Shown in pieces: positions 18,791 through 27,596 of a stretch of DNA of 64,000 nt. The stretch covers positions 744,001 through 808,000 of the forward strand of contig JADJUF010000037.1 in assembly GCA_016717005.1 (NCBI GenBank). The letters are read 5' to 3'. A model generated the notes under the pieces. It made no database searches and was not told the DNA's origin. It saw only the letters and a list, made by a program, of their open reading frames with translations. The stretch is from Myxococcales bacterium (GTDB lineage: Bacteria > Myxococcota_A > Polyangia > Haliangiales > Haliangiaceae). Position numbers and translations under genes: made by a program. Each line of letters begins with the position of its first letter. The first letter of the stretch is position 1.

Positions 18791-19438
18791 ATGAACAAGC
18801 TCGCGGCTCTCGTGATCCTCGCCGCGGCGTGCGGCGGCAAGTCGACGCCGACCACGCCCGGCAACACCGGCGGCGGCGCCAGCGGTCCGGTCTACGCGGC
18901 GCTGCTCGAGCAGGGCGCGCGCTGGTCGTTCGCGCTGACCCACAAGGTCACGCCGCCGGTCGATGACGGCCCGCCCACCACCGAGGCCGCCGGCGCGATG
19001 ACCTGCACCGTCGCCATGGCGCACCCGATGGGCGACCTGCAGCTGTCCAAGATCGAGTGCGTCGGCGAGCAGGCGCCCGGCGACGGCTTCGCGCCCGCCG
19101 GCTACTGGGTGGCCAGCCCCGCCGGCCTGTGGCACCTCGACGGCTCGCTCACGATGGACGAGGTCCACGCCCAGGTCGCGGCGCTCGATCCCAAGAAGAT
19201 GCTGATCGCCGCGACCCCGGCCGCGCACTCGGACCAGCTCGGCGACCTCGACAACGGCGACGGCCTCGAGGTCTTCGCCGCCAAGCCCGGCGCCGGCGGC
19301 GGCTGGTGCGTCGCCTACACGATGGCGATGGGCGACGAGGCCGGCTGGGAGCTGTGCCTCACCGCCGGCGCGATCGCGTCGGGCAGCTGGTTCTCGGCCG
19401 GCGCGACCGTCGACGAGATGAGCTACGTCGCGCAGTGA
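18791..19438 (+). CDS. Lipoprotein of unknown function
   Basis: 215 aa. Signal MNKLAALVILAAAC with lipobox AAAC, a Thr/Pro/Gly linker, then a beta-rich domain with two Cys pairs (MTCTVAM/KIECVGE and WCVAYTM/ELCLTAG). No family recognised. A TATAGA hexamer lies 7 nt before the ATG. It ends 4 bp before the stop of the convergent propeller gene. Confidence 0.75.
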   Translation: MNKLAALVILAAACGGKSTPTTPGNTGGGASGPVYAALLEQGARWSFALTHKVTPPVDDGPPTTEAAGAMTCTVAMAHPMGDLQLSKIECVGEQAPGDGFAPAGYWVASPAGLWHLDGSLTMDEVHAQVAALDPKKMLIAATPAAHSDQLGDLDNGDGLEVFAAKPGAGGGWCVAYTMAMGDEAGWELCLTAGAIASGSWFSAGATVDEMSYVAQ

Positions 19439-19442
19439 ACGG

Positions 19443-20510
19443 TCACTCGCAGGCGTAGCCGCGGACGAGGCCGTCGGCGCTGGCGGCGACGATGACGCCG
19501 GTGGTCGGCTCGATCGCGATGTCGACCGCGGCGGCGATGGGCTCGGTGCGCACGGGCCGGAGGTCGGCGAGCGTCCACCAGGTCAGCTCGGCGCCGTCGC
19601 CGCGCTGGGCCAGGGTCACGGCGAGGCCGTCGCCGTCGAGGCGGAGCACGCGATCGATCCGGACGTCGGTGGTGGCGAGGGCGCGCGGCCCGGCCGCGAG
19701 CTGGTCGCTGTCGAACCGTGCGATGAGCTGATCGCCGGCCGCGACCACCGACGCACCGCTGGGATCGGTGGCGAGGCTGCGGAACCAGCCCTGCGCGAGA
19801 CCGCCGCCGGCGCCGTTGCAGGTGTCCCAGGCGACGGCGGCCGCGGTCGGGTCGGCGAGGTCGCGCCGCTCGATCGCCGGGCAGCCGTACCACTCGCCGA
19901 CCGTGAGCCAGCGATCGCCGGGGGCCAGGCGCGCGGCCGCGGCGTGCCACAAGGTCGTCGTCAGCGGGCCCACGCGCGCGCCGGTCGCCAGCTCGACCAG
20001 CGTCAGATCGCCCGCGAAGGAGTCGGTGGCGCCGGCCAGCCAGCGGCCGTCGTCGTCGAGCGCCGCCGCGACGCCGGCGGCGGGCAAGAGCGCCTGGCGC
20101 GGCCCGAGCGCGCCGGCGGCCACGATCCAGGTCGACGCGCCGCCCTCGACGTCGATCGCCGCGACCGTGCCGTCGGCGGTGGCCGTGAGCGCGGCGGTGG
20201 CCACGCCGCTGGTGGCGAGGGGCTCGCCGTAGCCCGGGCGCACGGCCGTGGCGCCGGCCGCCGACAGGTGCCAGGGCTTGACCGCGCCGTCGGCGCTGGC
20301 GATCACGAAGGACGCCCCGGCGCCCGCCAGCGCGGTGATCGGCGCGTGGACGTTGTCGACCCGCCACCGGGTCGTGACCGCGACCGCCGGATCGGCGCAC
20401 CGCGCCAGCGGCGACGGCGGGACCGGCGGCGGCGGCGGCGGCGCGGCCGCGTCGGTGCAGGCGAGGGTGGCGGAGGTGAGGCTGGCGAGGGCGATGACCG
20501 AGGTGCGCAT
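19443..20510 (-). CDS. Lipoprotein with WD40-like beta-propeller
   Basis: 355 aa. Signal MRTSVIALASLTSATLAC, a Pro run, then repeated propeller-blade strands (ITALAGAGASFVIASADGAV, VATAALTATADGTVAAID, DDDGRWLAGATDS, VIVAASADGLVRGYACE). The end folds back to resemble the start, as closed propellers do. Extracytoplasmic, ligand unknown. GAGG lies 8 nt before the chosen ATG; the upstream GTG/TTG region gives no signal peptide. Confidence 0.7.
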   Translation of the reverse strand: MRTSVIALASLTSATLACTDAAAPPPPPPVPPSPLARCADPAVAVTTRWRVDNVHAPITALAGAGASFVIASADGAVKPWHLSAAGATAVRPGYGEPLATSGVATAALTATADGTVAAIDVEGGASTWIVAAGALGPRQALLPAAGVAAALDDDGRWLAGATDSFAGDLTLVELATGARVGPLTTTLWHAAAARLAPGDRWLTVGEWYGCPAIERRDLADPTAAAVAWDTCNGAGGGLAQGWFRSLATDPSGASVVAAGDQLIARFDSDQLAAGPRALATTDVRIDRVLRLDGDGLAVTLAQRGDGAELTWWTLADLRPVRTEPIAAAVDIAIEPTTGVIVAASADGLVRGYACE

Positions 20511-20591
20511 GGCGGCATCCTCAGGGGATCGGCGCTCTAACAAAAGCTTGATTATCTGACGCTACCGTTCAGTTTTCGTTGGGATGACGAA

Positions 20592-20624
20592 GGGCCCATC
20601 GAACGCCGACGTCGTCGATGGCCC
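20592..20624 (-). terminator. Candidate hairpin after the DUF2541-like gene
   Basis: GGGCCCATCGA (20592-20602) pairs with TCGATGGCCC (20615-20624) except for one bulged C, around a 12-nt loop. It follows the stop at 20700 on the bottom strand. There is no T-run, so it is only a weak terminator candidate. Confidence 0.3.
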
Positions 20625-20699
20625 GGGCGGCGACGACCGTCACCTGACGCGCCGTCGGGTCGGCCGTCGGGTAGATCGTGCGCCGCCGCGGCCGCGCCC

Positions 20700-21149
20700 T
20701 CAGCGGGCCCAGAGCTCGAGCTGGGCCTTGCCGCCGCCGGGGAGGTTGCCGTAGCGGAACTCGACGCGGCGGATCGCGCGGTTGCCGCCGGGCAGATCGA
20801 TGTCGCGGCTCCACGCGCCCTGGCCGAAGACGAGGCGCGTGCCGGGGGAGAACGAGGTGCCGTCGCCGAACACCACGACGACGTCGAACAGCTCGAGCGC
20901 GCTGTGCTCGGCCTTGAGCTTGATGGTGGTGAAGCGGCCGTCGTCGCGCCCGACGGGGATGACGTCGCGATCGGCGCGGCCGTTGACCCAGCGCTCGCCG
21001 AGCTTGTCCCAGCCGGTCATGGCCTCGACCCGATGGTCGCGGGCGTCGTCACGGCGCTCGGCCGCGCGCGGCCCGGGGCGGGTCTTGACGACGCAGGCGG
21101 TGAGCGACAGGGCGAGGAAGGCGAGGGCGAAGGCGCGAGAGATCGTCAT
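20700..21149 (-). CDS. DUF2541-like lipoprotein
   Basis: 149 aa. Signal MTISRAFALAFLALSLTAC. The mature part WDKLGERWVNGRADRDVIPV...GRFTTIKLKAE...DVVVVFGDGTSF...IDLPGGNRAIRRVEFRYGN matches the small beta-sandwich pattern of DUF2541 proteins (E. coli YaaI type), of unknown function. The ATG at 21149 begins the signal peptide; longer in-frame starts do not. Confidence 0.7.
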   Translation of the reverse strand: MTISRAFALAFLALSLTACVVKTRPGPRAAERRDDARDHRVEAMTGWDKLGERWVNGRADRDVIPVGRDDGRFTTIKLKAEHSALELFDVVVVFGDGTSFSPGTRLVFGQGAWSRDIDLPGGNRAIRRVEFRYGNLPGGGKAQLELWAR

Positions 21150-21478
21150 GCTGCTTGGACCATGATCTGCGCCGTTGGTTAGGACCGACCCGCGATCGAA
21201 CCGGGCGGCGCGCATCCCGGCCCTTTGGGTAGAGCAACCCGCGTGCCGCGCGCAGGCCCGCGCGATCACGTCGTCGCCGGGATCTGCAGGTCCCGGTGCG
21301 GCTCAGCCTATTGCTCGTCGACGGGCACGCCGGGTCGATCTAGCAGGCCGCACGCCGCGGTCGGAGTGTACCGGCGCGGCACCAGCCCGGGCCTCACGGC
21401 GCGGTCGGCGTGTACCGGCGCGGCGGCCCGGGCCTCACGGCGCGGTTGGCGTGCGTCGGAGTGGCACCAGCCCGGGGC
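21150..21478. other. Intergenic region, about 330 bp
   Basis: The right part (21353-21478) is filled by copies of a gene-end repeat. The left part holds GGATCTGCAGGTCCCG (21280-21295), a 16-mer that also occurs at 3307-3322 upstream of another lipoprotein gene. No gene seen. Confidence 0.4.
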
Positions 21479-21521
21479 TCACGGCGCGGTCGGCTTGCGC
21501 CGGAGCGGCACCAGCCCGGGG
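21353..21521. repeat. Gene-end tandem repeat, about 44-bp unit, 4 copies
   Basis: Units begin at 21434 and 21478 (44 bp each), 21393 (41 bp), and a degenerate one at 21353. The unit at 21478 is the native 3' end of the YkgJ gene (last 14 codons plus stop); the others repeat it downstream with 5-15 percent divergence, each retaining the reversed stop TCA or a close variant. Confidence 0.85.
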
Positions 21522-22048
21522 CGCAGCGGCGCGGCGATGCCGGCCTCGAAGTCGACCCAGATGTTGGCGTCCTCGCGGCAGTCGTACTGTCGGCACTGGG
21601 CCGGGCGGTGCGCGTAGCACTGGCAACCGCCGTCGGTGCGATCCTGGTACGCGCACGAGCCGTGGTCGCCGTGCGGCAGGACGTAGGGCTGCTCGAGCCG
21701 CCACGCCAGCTTGCCCTCGACCAGATCCTGCTCCGACAGGCTGATGTCGTACGCGCAGCACCGGCCGTGGCACAGGTGCATGCGGCTGGCGCAGTCGATC
21801 TCGGCGCCCGCCATCCCGTACTTGTCGGGCGCGGACTCGAGCCGGATCTGCGGCTCGGTGATCAGCCGCGCGTGCTGGCGCAGGCGCGTGAGCATGCGCA
21901 GGTGGCCCTCGCCGAGCTGGCCCCGCGCGCGCAGGATCTCGAGCAGCGTCTCGACCACGTAGCCGAGCTCGGCGGCGGTCTGCTCGGCGCGCTCGCTGAT
22001 CGCCATCGCGCGCCGCAGCTCGGCGCGCAGCTCGTCGAGCTCGTCCAT
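21479..22048 (-). CDS. YkgJ-family Cys-cluster (zinc/iron-chelating) protein
   Basis: 189 aa. N-terminal 70 residues are coiled coil; then the YkgJ cluster: CASRMHLCHGRCCAYD, CAYQDRTDGGCQCYAHRPAQCRQYDC, eight or more Cys expected to bind Zn2+ or an Fe-S species. Cytosolic. The ATG at 22048 lies 12 nt after the CocE-type gene, suggesting co-transcription. The C-terminal 14 codons are the template of a downstream tandem repeat. Confidence 0.85.
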   Translation of the reverse strand: MDELDELRAELRRAMAISERAEQTAAELGYVVETLLEILRARGQLGEGHLRMLTRLRQHARLITEPQIRLESAPDKYGMAGAEIDCASRMHLCHGRCCAYDISLSEQDLVEGKLAWRLEQPYVLPHGDHGSCAYQDRTDGGCQCYAHRPAQCRQYDCREDANIWVDFEAGIAAPLRPGLVPLRRKPTAP

Positions 22049-22060
22049 GGACGCGCGCGC

Positions 22061-24328
22061 CTACAGCGACTCGGTGTTGGCGTACGGCGCGAACGTGCGG
22101 CACTGCTGGCCGCGCAGCGACGGACACGGCGGCAGCGGGCTGGGGATGCTCACGCCCGGCACCACCGGCAGCACCACGCTCGACGGGTGGTCGCCGTCGT
22201 GGCCGATCTCGTAGACCACGTCGCCGCTGAACGGCTTGTTGAGGAAGAACCACTCGGCGCGGCTGCCGCCGGGGGTGTCGACGGTCACGCGCAGGCGCGA
22301 GCCGGCGCGGACCGCGTGCTGGATGCCGGCGGTGCCGACCCGCACCTGGGTCCACGCGCCCGGCACCAGCGGCGCCGCCAGGGCCTGCGTGAACGCCGGC
22401 GCCGGATCCAGCTCGGTCGCGCCGGGGCCGCTGCCGCGGAGGCTGGCCCGGATCCAGCCCGACTGGATGTACATCTCCTGGCCGTCGGGCCGGATCTCGG
22501 TGAGGTTGACCTCGAGGTCGGCGTCGTCGACCGGCGACCGCAGCCACAGGTCGACCGACGCGGTGCCGTACATGACCGTGTCGGCGGCCAGCGGCGCGCT
22601 GTCGAACACCACCGCCGAGCCCGCGGCCGGCTGCGGCCACCGGTAGTCGGGGAGCACGTCCCAGACGTCGCCGCCCGGCGCCAGGATGCTGACGCGGCCC
22701 GCGTCCGGGTCGAGCTTGAAGGTGAACGGGGCGGCCAGCGCCGTCGGCGTCGCCGGCAGGAGCGCGCCGTCGGGGTGCGCGTACAGGCGCAGCGGCGTGG
22801 TGCCCGGCGCCGGCCAGCGCGCGAACGACTGCTCGAAGGTCGGCACCGGCTCGCCGATCGTCAGGCCGCCGGCGCCGCTCTCGAACAGCGCCCGCAGCGG
22901 CGGCTCGGCCATCCACTCGCTGACCGCGGCGTCGTAGCTGGCCGCGTTGACGAACCGGCTCGCGTCGATCCGCATGTCGTTGACGCCGAACACCGTCTCG
23001 TAGAGCTGCGGCGCGATCGCCCGCGACACCGGCAGATCGATCGGGACCCGCTTGGCCACGAACAGCTCGAGGAACGTGCCCCACTCCTGGAGCACCGCCG
23101 GCTGGAACGCGTCGATGTGGACGCCGTTGTAGACGGTCATGCGCAGCGCCGGCGAGCTCGTGAACTTGTCGAGCATCGTGAAGAAGTACGGGCCGGTCTG
23201 CTCGTCCTGCCAGGCGCTGGCGAGGAACACCGGCACGTTGATCTTGTCGACGAAGGTCGCGAGGTTGAAGCGGTCGTGCTCGGCGGGCACGTAGTAGCTG
23301 ATCTGGCGCGCCTGCTCGACGTTGTCGATGTACTGGCCGTGCAGGAGCTGGTTCTCGGCGCACACCGTGTCGCCCTTGTCGACCTGGCTCTGCTCCCAGC
23401 CCTGGCCGTAGGGCTTGGCCTTCGAGATCACGTTGGTGATCCACGCGGTCGCGAAGCCATCGTTGAGGATGCCGCCGGGCAGCATCGTGGTGTTGGCGGC
23501 GCCGATCACCGACAGCGGCGCGATCGCCGCCAGGTGCGGCGGCTGGGTCTGGGCCACGAACAGCTGCGTGATGCCCGGGTACGACAGGCCGACCATGCCG
23601 ACCTTGTTGTTCATCACCCACGGCTGGGCGCCGACGGTCTCGATCACGTCGTAGCCGTCGAGCAGCTGCATCGTCTCGAAGAAGTCGAACGCGCCGCCCG
23701 AGCAGCCGGTGCCGCGGATGTTGACGTTGACCGTGGCGTAGCCGAAGAACGACGCGATCAGCGCCGACGGATCGTTGGGCGCGTCGCAGATCGACGGGAT
23801 GCCGTCGCACAGGCCCGCCAGCGAGCCGTCGCCGATCGGCTCGCCGGGCTTCGACGGCTCGTAGCCGGAGTAGCTGACCACCGTCGGGTACGGCGGGTCG
23901 CCGGCCGGGAACGTGATGTACGCCGACAGCGTCGTGCCGTCGCGGGTGCGGATGTACTGGTAGCCCTTGGTCAGCGCCTGGTCGCTGTAGAAGCGCGGCT
24001 CGACCTTGCTCGACTCGACCGACATGACCTCGAACGAGCGGGTCTTGAGGGCGGGCATCGCGGTGGTGGTCTTGATGACGTAGCCGTCGCCGGGGGCCAG
24101 GCCGCGGAACATCAGGCTGCCGAGCTCGTCGGTCGTGCCGACGGCGACCTGGGCGCCGGCGCGGTCGAACACCGCCAGCTCGGTGGCCGGCGGCGCGTGC
24201 GTGACGTGGAGCTGCTGGACCGAGGGCCGCACGTCGAACGGCGGGACCTCGTCGTCGCCGCAGGCGGCCACCACAGCGACGGCGGCCAGCAGGGCGCCGG
24301 AGATGAACGATCGCACGAGAAGTCGCAT
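22061..24328 (-). CDS. CocE/NonD-type hydrolase, lipoprotein
   Basis: 755 aa. Lipoprotein signal ending VVAACGDD, an N-terminal beta-sandwich extension, then the X-Pro dipeptidyl-peptidase S15 hydrolase core (TVVSYSGYEPS, YATVNVNIRGTGCSGG, nucleophile VGLSYPGITQ), and the C-terminal jelly-roll (DAPRVSIL..., TASVDLWLRSPVDDADLEVNLTEIRPDG, SRLRVTVDTPGG). The family cleaves peptide, ester or beta-lactam-like bonds; secretion suggests scavenging. Start ATG 24328; an ATG at 24340 is possible. CATGCT, one base from TANNNT, lies 7 nt upstream. Confidence 0.9.
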   Translation of the reverse strand: MRLLVRSFISGALLAAVAVVAACGDDEVPPFDVRPSVQQLHVTHAPPATELAVFDRAGAQVAVGTTDELGSLMFRGLAPGDGYVIKTTTAMPALKTRSFEVMSVESSKVEPRFYSDQALTKGYQYIRTRDGTTLSAYITFPAGDPPYPTVVSYSGYEPSKPGEPIGDGSLAGLCDGIPSICDAPNDPSALIASFFGYATVNVNIRGTGCSGGAFDFFETMQLLDGYDVIETVGAQPWVMNNKVGMVGLSYPGITQLFVAQTQPPHLAAIAPLSVIGAANTTMLPGGILNDGFATAWITNVISKAKPYGQGWEQSQVDKGDTVCAENQLLHGQYIDNVEQARQISYYVPAEHDRFNLATFVDKINVPVFLASAWQDEQTGPYFFTMLDKFTSSPALRMTVYNGVHIDAFQPAVLQEWGTFLELFVAKRVPIDLPVSRAIAPQLYETVFGVNDMRIDASRFVNAASYDAAVSEWMAEPPLRALFESGAGGLTIGEPVPTFEQSFARWPAPGTTPLRLYAHPDGALLPATPTALAAPFTFKLDPDAGRVSILAPGGDVWDVLPDYRWPQPAAGSAVVFDSAPLAADTVMYGTASVDLWLRSPVDDADLEVNLTEIRPDGQEMYIQSGWIRASLRGSGPGATELDPAPAFTQALAAPLVPGAWTQVRVGTAGIQHAVRAGSRLRVTVDTPGGSRAEWFFLNKPFSGDVVYEIGHDGDHPSSVVLPVVPGVSIPSPLPPCPSLRGQQCRTFAPYANTESL

Positions 24329-24460
24329 GGCGCGCAGCATGGCACAGCTGTCGGCGCCTGGGCGAGTCGAGTTCGGTGGCGCGCCGGCCGCGTGCGCGGC
24401 CTCACCCGCGGACGGCGGGTGCCAGGGAATGAGCGCCGCGGTGGGCCGGGTTGGATCCAC

Positions 24461-24952
24461 ATGCGCCCGCGTCCCTGGTCCCGGCTCGTCGTCCTGGCGC
24501 TGGCGCTGCTGGTCGGGTGCGATCACGCCACCAAGCTCGGCGCCGAGCACGCGCTGCGCGACGGCGGACCGCGCCCGGTGATGACCGGGATCGATCTCGC
24601 GTACCACCAGAACCACGGCGTCGCGTTCAACCTCGAGCGCGTGCTGCCGGCGAGCGGCCGCACCGCGGTGATCCTGGTGGCCGGCCTGGCGGCGCTGGGC
24701 TTCCTCGGCGCGGCGCTGTGGCGGCGGCGCGGCGCGACGTCGCTGGCGGTCGCCGGCTACGTGCTGGTGCTGGCCGGCGCGCTCGGCAACCTGATCGATC
24801 GCCTCGCGCGCGGCTACGTCGTCGACTTCATCCACGTCCACCGCTGGCCAGTCTGGAACGTCGCCGACGCCTGGGTCGTGCTCGGCGTGGCCGCGCTGCT
24901 CGTCGCCAGCCTGCGCGAGCGGCCGCCGGCCGCGCCGACCGCGCCCGCGTGA
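24461..24952 (+). CDS. lspA: Lipoprotein signal peptidase (signal peptidase II)
   Basis: 163 aa, four TM helices. Inner-membrane aspartyl protease that removes signal peptides from prolipoproteins; many substrates are encoded in this window. Motifs: DHATKLGAEH (family DxxTK), NHGVAFNL (usually NxGAAF), GALGNLIDRL with catalytic Asp, and VVDFIHVHRWPVWNVADAWV with the second catalytic Asp. The ATG at 24461 gives the normal family length of about 160. Upstream lies the divergent CocE-type gene. Confidence 0.93.
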   Translation: MRPRPWSRLVVLALALLVGCDHATKLGAEHALRDGGPRPVMTGIDLAYHQNHGVAFNLERVLPASGRTAVILVAGLAALGFLGAALWRRRGATSLAVAGYVLVLAGALGNLIDRLARGYVVDFIHVHRWPVWNVADAWVVLGVAALLVASLRERPPAAPTAPA

Positions 24953-24994
24953 GCCGGGGCCGCTGAGTCGGTGGCCCGCCCGGGTCGCCTGCGA

Positions 24995-25000
24995 TACCGT
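24995..25000 (+). promoter_or_regulatory. -10 element TACCGT before the Cys/Pro-rich lipoprotein
   Basis: TACCGT, 5 nt before the ATG at 25006. Confidence 0.6.
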
Positions 25001-25005
25001 CGGAC

Positions 25006-25632
25006 ATGGCCCTGCGCACCCGGTTCGCCGCTCCGTTCGTGATCGTCATCGCGGGGGCCAGCGCCGGCGGCTGCGGCGACAGCACGTCGGGCGCGACGCA
25101 CCCCGCGCGCGCGCCGAGCTGGCAGGTGCAGCGCACGCCGACGGGCTGCGAGGCCATGCCCCGGGTCGACTGCCCGCCGCCCGAGGTCGCGACCTGCAAC
25201 CCGCCGCCGCCGCTCGCGATCGCGTGCCCGGCCGACGCGCCCGCCGGCGCCTTCCAGGTGATCGAGCAGCCGCCCGGCCACTGCACGATCGACGGCACGC
25301 AGATCGCGCTGCCGTGCCCGCGCTACGATCAGCCGCCGCCGCCCATCGACGCCGCGGTCGCCGCCGCGCCGAGCCGCCGCTGGGACGTGCTGCGCCGCGA
25401 CCGCGAGTGCCTGGCGCAGGACGACCCGTGCGCGCGCCGCGTCCGCGCGCCGGATGAGCCGATACCGCCGTGCAACCCGCCCGCGCCGATCAAGATCGCG
25501 TGTCCGCCGGTCAGCGTGGTCGCGATCAGCGAGCAGGCGCCGGGCACCTGCGTGACCGTCGTCGCCGACTGCGACCCCGGCGTGAAGTGCAACCCGCCGC
25601 CGCCCGAGCCGATCGCCTGCCCGACGCCGTGA
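25006..25632 (+). CDS. Cys/Pro-rich secreted protein
   Basis: 208 aa. N-terminal signal with GGC lipobox-like end (ASAGGCGD). The rest is low in hydrophobic residues and carries repeated CNPPxPxxIACP units (CNPPPPLAIACP, CNPPAPIKIACP, CNPPPPEPIACP) each followed by a second Cys-rich stretch such as PPGHCTID or APGTCVTV: three or four copies of a small disulfide module. No family recognised. Confidence 0.7.
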   Translation: MALRTRFAAPFVIVIAGASAGGCGDSTSGATHPARAPSWQVQRTPTGCEAMPRVDCPPPEVATCNPPPPLAIACPADAPAGAFQVIEQPPGHCTIDGTQIALPCPRYDQPPPPIDAAVAAAPSRRWDVLRRDRECLAQDDPCARRVRAPDEPIPPCNPPAPIKIACPPVSVVAISEQAPGTCVTVVADCDPGVKCNPPPPEPIACPTP

Positions 25633-25641
25633 GCCGAGCGC

Positions 25642-25869
25642 TCACTCGCGGGTCGGCTGCTCGCGCGCGCCGGCCTCGACCAGCGCCGCCTTCTCGTCCG
25701 ATGTGATCGACGCGGTCAGGCGACCGAAGTCGGCGCCCCACACGCCGGCCCAGCTCGCGACGCGCGCGCGGGTCACGTCCGCCGACGCCATCGCCAGCGG
25801 ATAGACCAGCACGGTGGCCGGGTCCTTGGTGCCGAGCAACCCCAGGATCTGATGGACGCTGCGAGCCAT
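25642..25869 (-). CDS. Small protein of unknown function
   Basis: 75 aa, MARSVHQILGLLGTKDPATV..., GC-rich third positions, no signal peptide, ends REQPTRE. TACGAG, close to the local -10 pattern, lies 5 nt upstream. No family recognised; it may be helical and cytosolic. Confidence 0.5.
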   Translation of the reverse strand: MARSVHQILGLLGTKDPATVLVYPLAMASADVTRARVASWAGVWGADFGRLTASITSDEKAALVEAGAREQPTRE

Positions 25870-25947
25870 GCCTGCTCGTACCGCATCGGTACGACATGCC
25901 GTGATCGCGCGCACGCACGCGCTGGCTCCGGGCGCCGCCGCGTCCAG

Positions 25948-25953
25948 TACGCT
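25948..25953 (+). promoter_or_regulatory. -10 element TACGCT
   Basis: TACGCT, 6 nt before the ATG at 25960. Confidence 0.55.
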
Positions 25954-25959
25954 CGGTCG

Positions 25960-26409
25960 ATGACACCGCTCGTCCAGGCGATGACGCCGCTCGCCCCATC
26001 GCCGCGCGCCTGCGCCGGTGGGACCTCCCGCGTCGCCGCGAAGCTCGTCGGCAACCCGGGCGACGAGCTCCGCGTCCGGGCGTTCCGCGGCGCGCTCGCC
26101 CTCGCGCTGTCCCTCGCCGCGTGCGCGGGCAACAGCGCGGCGGCCACCGACGCCGGCGTGTGCAGCACCTGCACCGCTGATGAGATCTGCATCCAGGTGA
26201 TGCACTCGAACATCGACGACCCCTGCCAGTCGCTGGGCTTCTCGTGCGCGCCGCGGCGCCCGGAGTGCGTCGGCGCCACCTGCACACCGGGTTGCGACTT
26301 CTGGCAGTGCGGCGACGGCACCGACGCCGGCATGCTCAGCTGCTCCGACCTGCGCACCAGCCAGTGCCCGAACGCGATCTCCGGCGCGCTCCAGTGCTGG
26401 GGCCCGTGA
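25960..26409 (+). CDS. Small Cys-rich lipoprotein with extended leader
   Basis: 149 aa. A lipobox (LALALSLAACAG) sits unusually far in, near residue 52, after a 40-residue polar leader. The start at 25960 is nonetheless supported by TACGCT at the usual distance, and no ATG or GTG occurs nearer the signal. The mature part has at least ten Cys (VCSTCTADEICIQ, PCQSLGFSCAPRRPECVGATC, CDFWQCGDG), suggesting a disulfide-knotted secreted protein. Confidence 0.6.
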   Translation: MTPLVQAMTPLAPSPRACAGGTSRVAAKLVGNPGDELRVRAFRGALALALSLAACAGNSAAATDAGVCSTCTADEICIQVMHSNIDDPCQSLGFSCAPRRPECVGATCTPGCDFWQCGDGTDAGMLSCSDLRTSQCPNAISGALQCWGP

Positions 26410-26481
26410 CCGCGTAGCCCAGCGGATCGACGATCGCCGCCCGCGGTGGACAGCGCGGTCGCGCCCGCCGACCATCGCGCG

Positions 26482-26862
26482 ATGGACGCCAAGCAGGTCA
26501 TCGTGATGCGCAAGGACCTGAACATGCGCAAGGGCAAGATGATCGCCCAGGGGGCGCACGCGTCGCTCAAGGTGCTGCTCGACCGCGGCGCGCTCGCCGG
26601 CGATGGCTTCGCCTTCACGGTGACGCCGGCGATGGCGGCGTGGCTGGGCGGGCGCTTCACCAAGGTGTGCGTCGGCGTGGCCTCGGAGCAGGAGCTCGAG
26701 GACGTGGCCGCGCGGGCCCAGGCCGCCGGGCTGCCGTGCGCGGTGATCGTCGACGCCGGGGTGACCGAGTTCAAGGGCGTGCCGACCCGCACCTGCCTGG
26801 CGATCGGCCCGGCCTGGGCCGACGAGGTCGACGCCATCACCGGCGCGCTGCCGCTCCTGTGA
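26482..26862 (+). CDS. Peptidyl-tRNA hydrolase, Pth2 type
   Basis: 126 aa, the size of the archaeal/eukaryotic Pth2 family, which frees peptidyl-tRNA stalled off ribosomes. Hallmarks are KQVIVMRKDLNMRKGKMIAQGAHAS split over residues 4-28 and the closing VIVDAGVTEFKGVPTRTCLAIGP. Bacteria normally use the unrelated Pth; whether a Pth gene exists elsewhere is unknown. I start at ATG 26482, with GACCAT (one base off the local -10) 6 nt upstream; an in-frame GTG at 26446 would add 12 residues. Confidence 0.82.
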   Translation: MDAKQVIVMRKDLNMRKGKMIAQGAHASLKVLLDRGALAGDGFAFTVTPAMAAWLGGRFTKVCVGVASEQELEDVAARAQAAGLPCAVIVDAGVTEFKGVPTRTCLAIGPAWADEVDAITGALPLL

Positions 26863-26969
26863 CCTCCCGGTCGCCGGGCTCCCTGGAGCGGCGGTCCGGA
26901 GCGCCCGGCTGCCCGGTGAATCGCCGACCAGCGGGATCGTCTATCCTTCATCCTCACCTGGAGCCCCCC

Positions 26970-27596
26970 ATGACGCCCCGCTGGATCACCCCGCTCCTCG
27001 CCGCCCTCGCGCTGTCCGGCTGCGCCGAGAAGAAGGCCTCGCCGCCGGCGCCGACCGCGGCGCAGCGGGCGCCCGCCGGCGTGCAGCCTCCGGGGCCGAG
27101 CCGGGATCGCCGGGTGCCGATCCGCCCGCGGCCGCAGCTGCCCGACCGGCCGGATGGCGCCGACCAGGCGCCGAGCGATCGCGCGGACCGCCCGTGGGCC
27201 GGTCGGGGTGACCCGCGCAGCCGCGAGGAGCGCCAGGCCGCGCGCACCGAGCGCCGCGCCGAGATGATGGACATGTACGACGCCGATCAGGACGGCGCGC
27301 TGTCGGACGCCGAGCGCGCCGCGATGCGCGAGAGCCGGGTCGTCGACATGATCGGGCGCCTCGACGCCAACGAAGACGGGCGCCTGACCGAGGACGAGTT
27401 CGCGCAGTTCGGCGCCCGCGGCCGCGGCCCCGCGCTCGACTTCGCGACCGTCGACGCCGACCACGACGGCGCGATCAGCGCCGAGGAGATGAGCGCGGCC
27501 CTGCCGGCCCGGGGGCCTGGCGATCGCCCGCCCGGCGCCCGCCCGGGCCGCCGCGGCTCCGATGACGGCGCGCCGCCTGCCCCGCCGACGCCGTGA
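26970..27596 (+). CDS. EF-hand lipoprotein
   Basis: 208 aa. Signal MTPRWITPLLAALALSGC; a Pro/Arg-rich linker; three EF-hand loops, DADQDGALSDAE, DANEDGRLTEDE and DADHDGAISAEE, each with the Asp-x-Asp-x-Asp-Gly pattern and Glu at position 12, so calcium binding is expected outside the inner membrane. GGAG lies 6 nt before the ATG. Confidence 0.85.
   Translation: MTPRWITPLLAALALSGCAEKKASPPAPTAAQRAPAGVQPPGPSRDRRVPIRPRPQLPDRPDGADQAPSDRADRPWAGRGDPRSREERQAARTERRAEMMDMYDADQDGALSDAERAAMRESRVVDMIGRLDANEDGRLTEDEFAQFGARGRGPALDFATVDADHDGAISAEEMSAALPARGPGDRPPGARPGRRGSDDGAPPAPPTP

Noticed and set aside
20592..20624. Strong rho-independent terminator
   Set aside because: The stem is good but no T-run follows on either strand; kept only as a weak candidate.
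21410..24460. Long rightward frame joined to lspA
   Set aside because: Runs antisense to the CocE-type and YkgJ genes, with His/Arg/Ala-rich nonsense composition; lspA of normal length starts at 24461.
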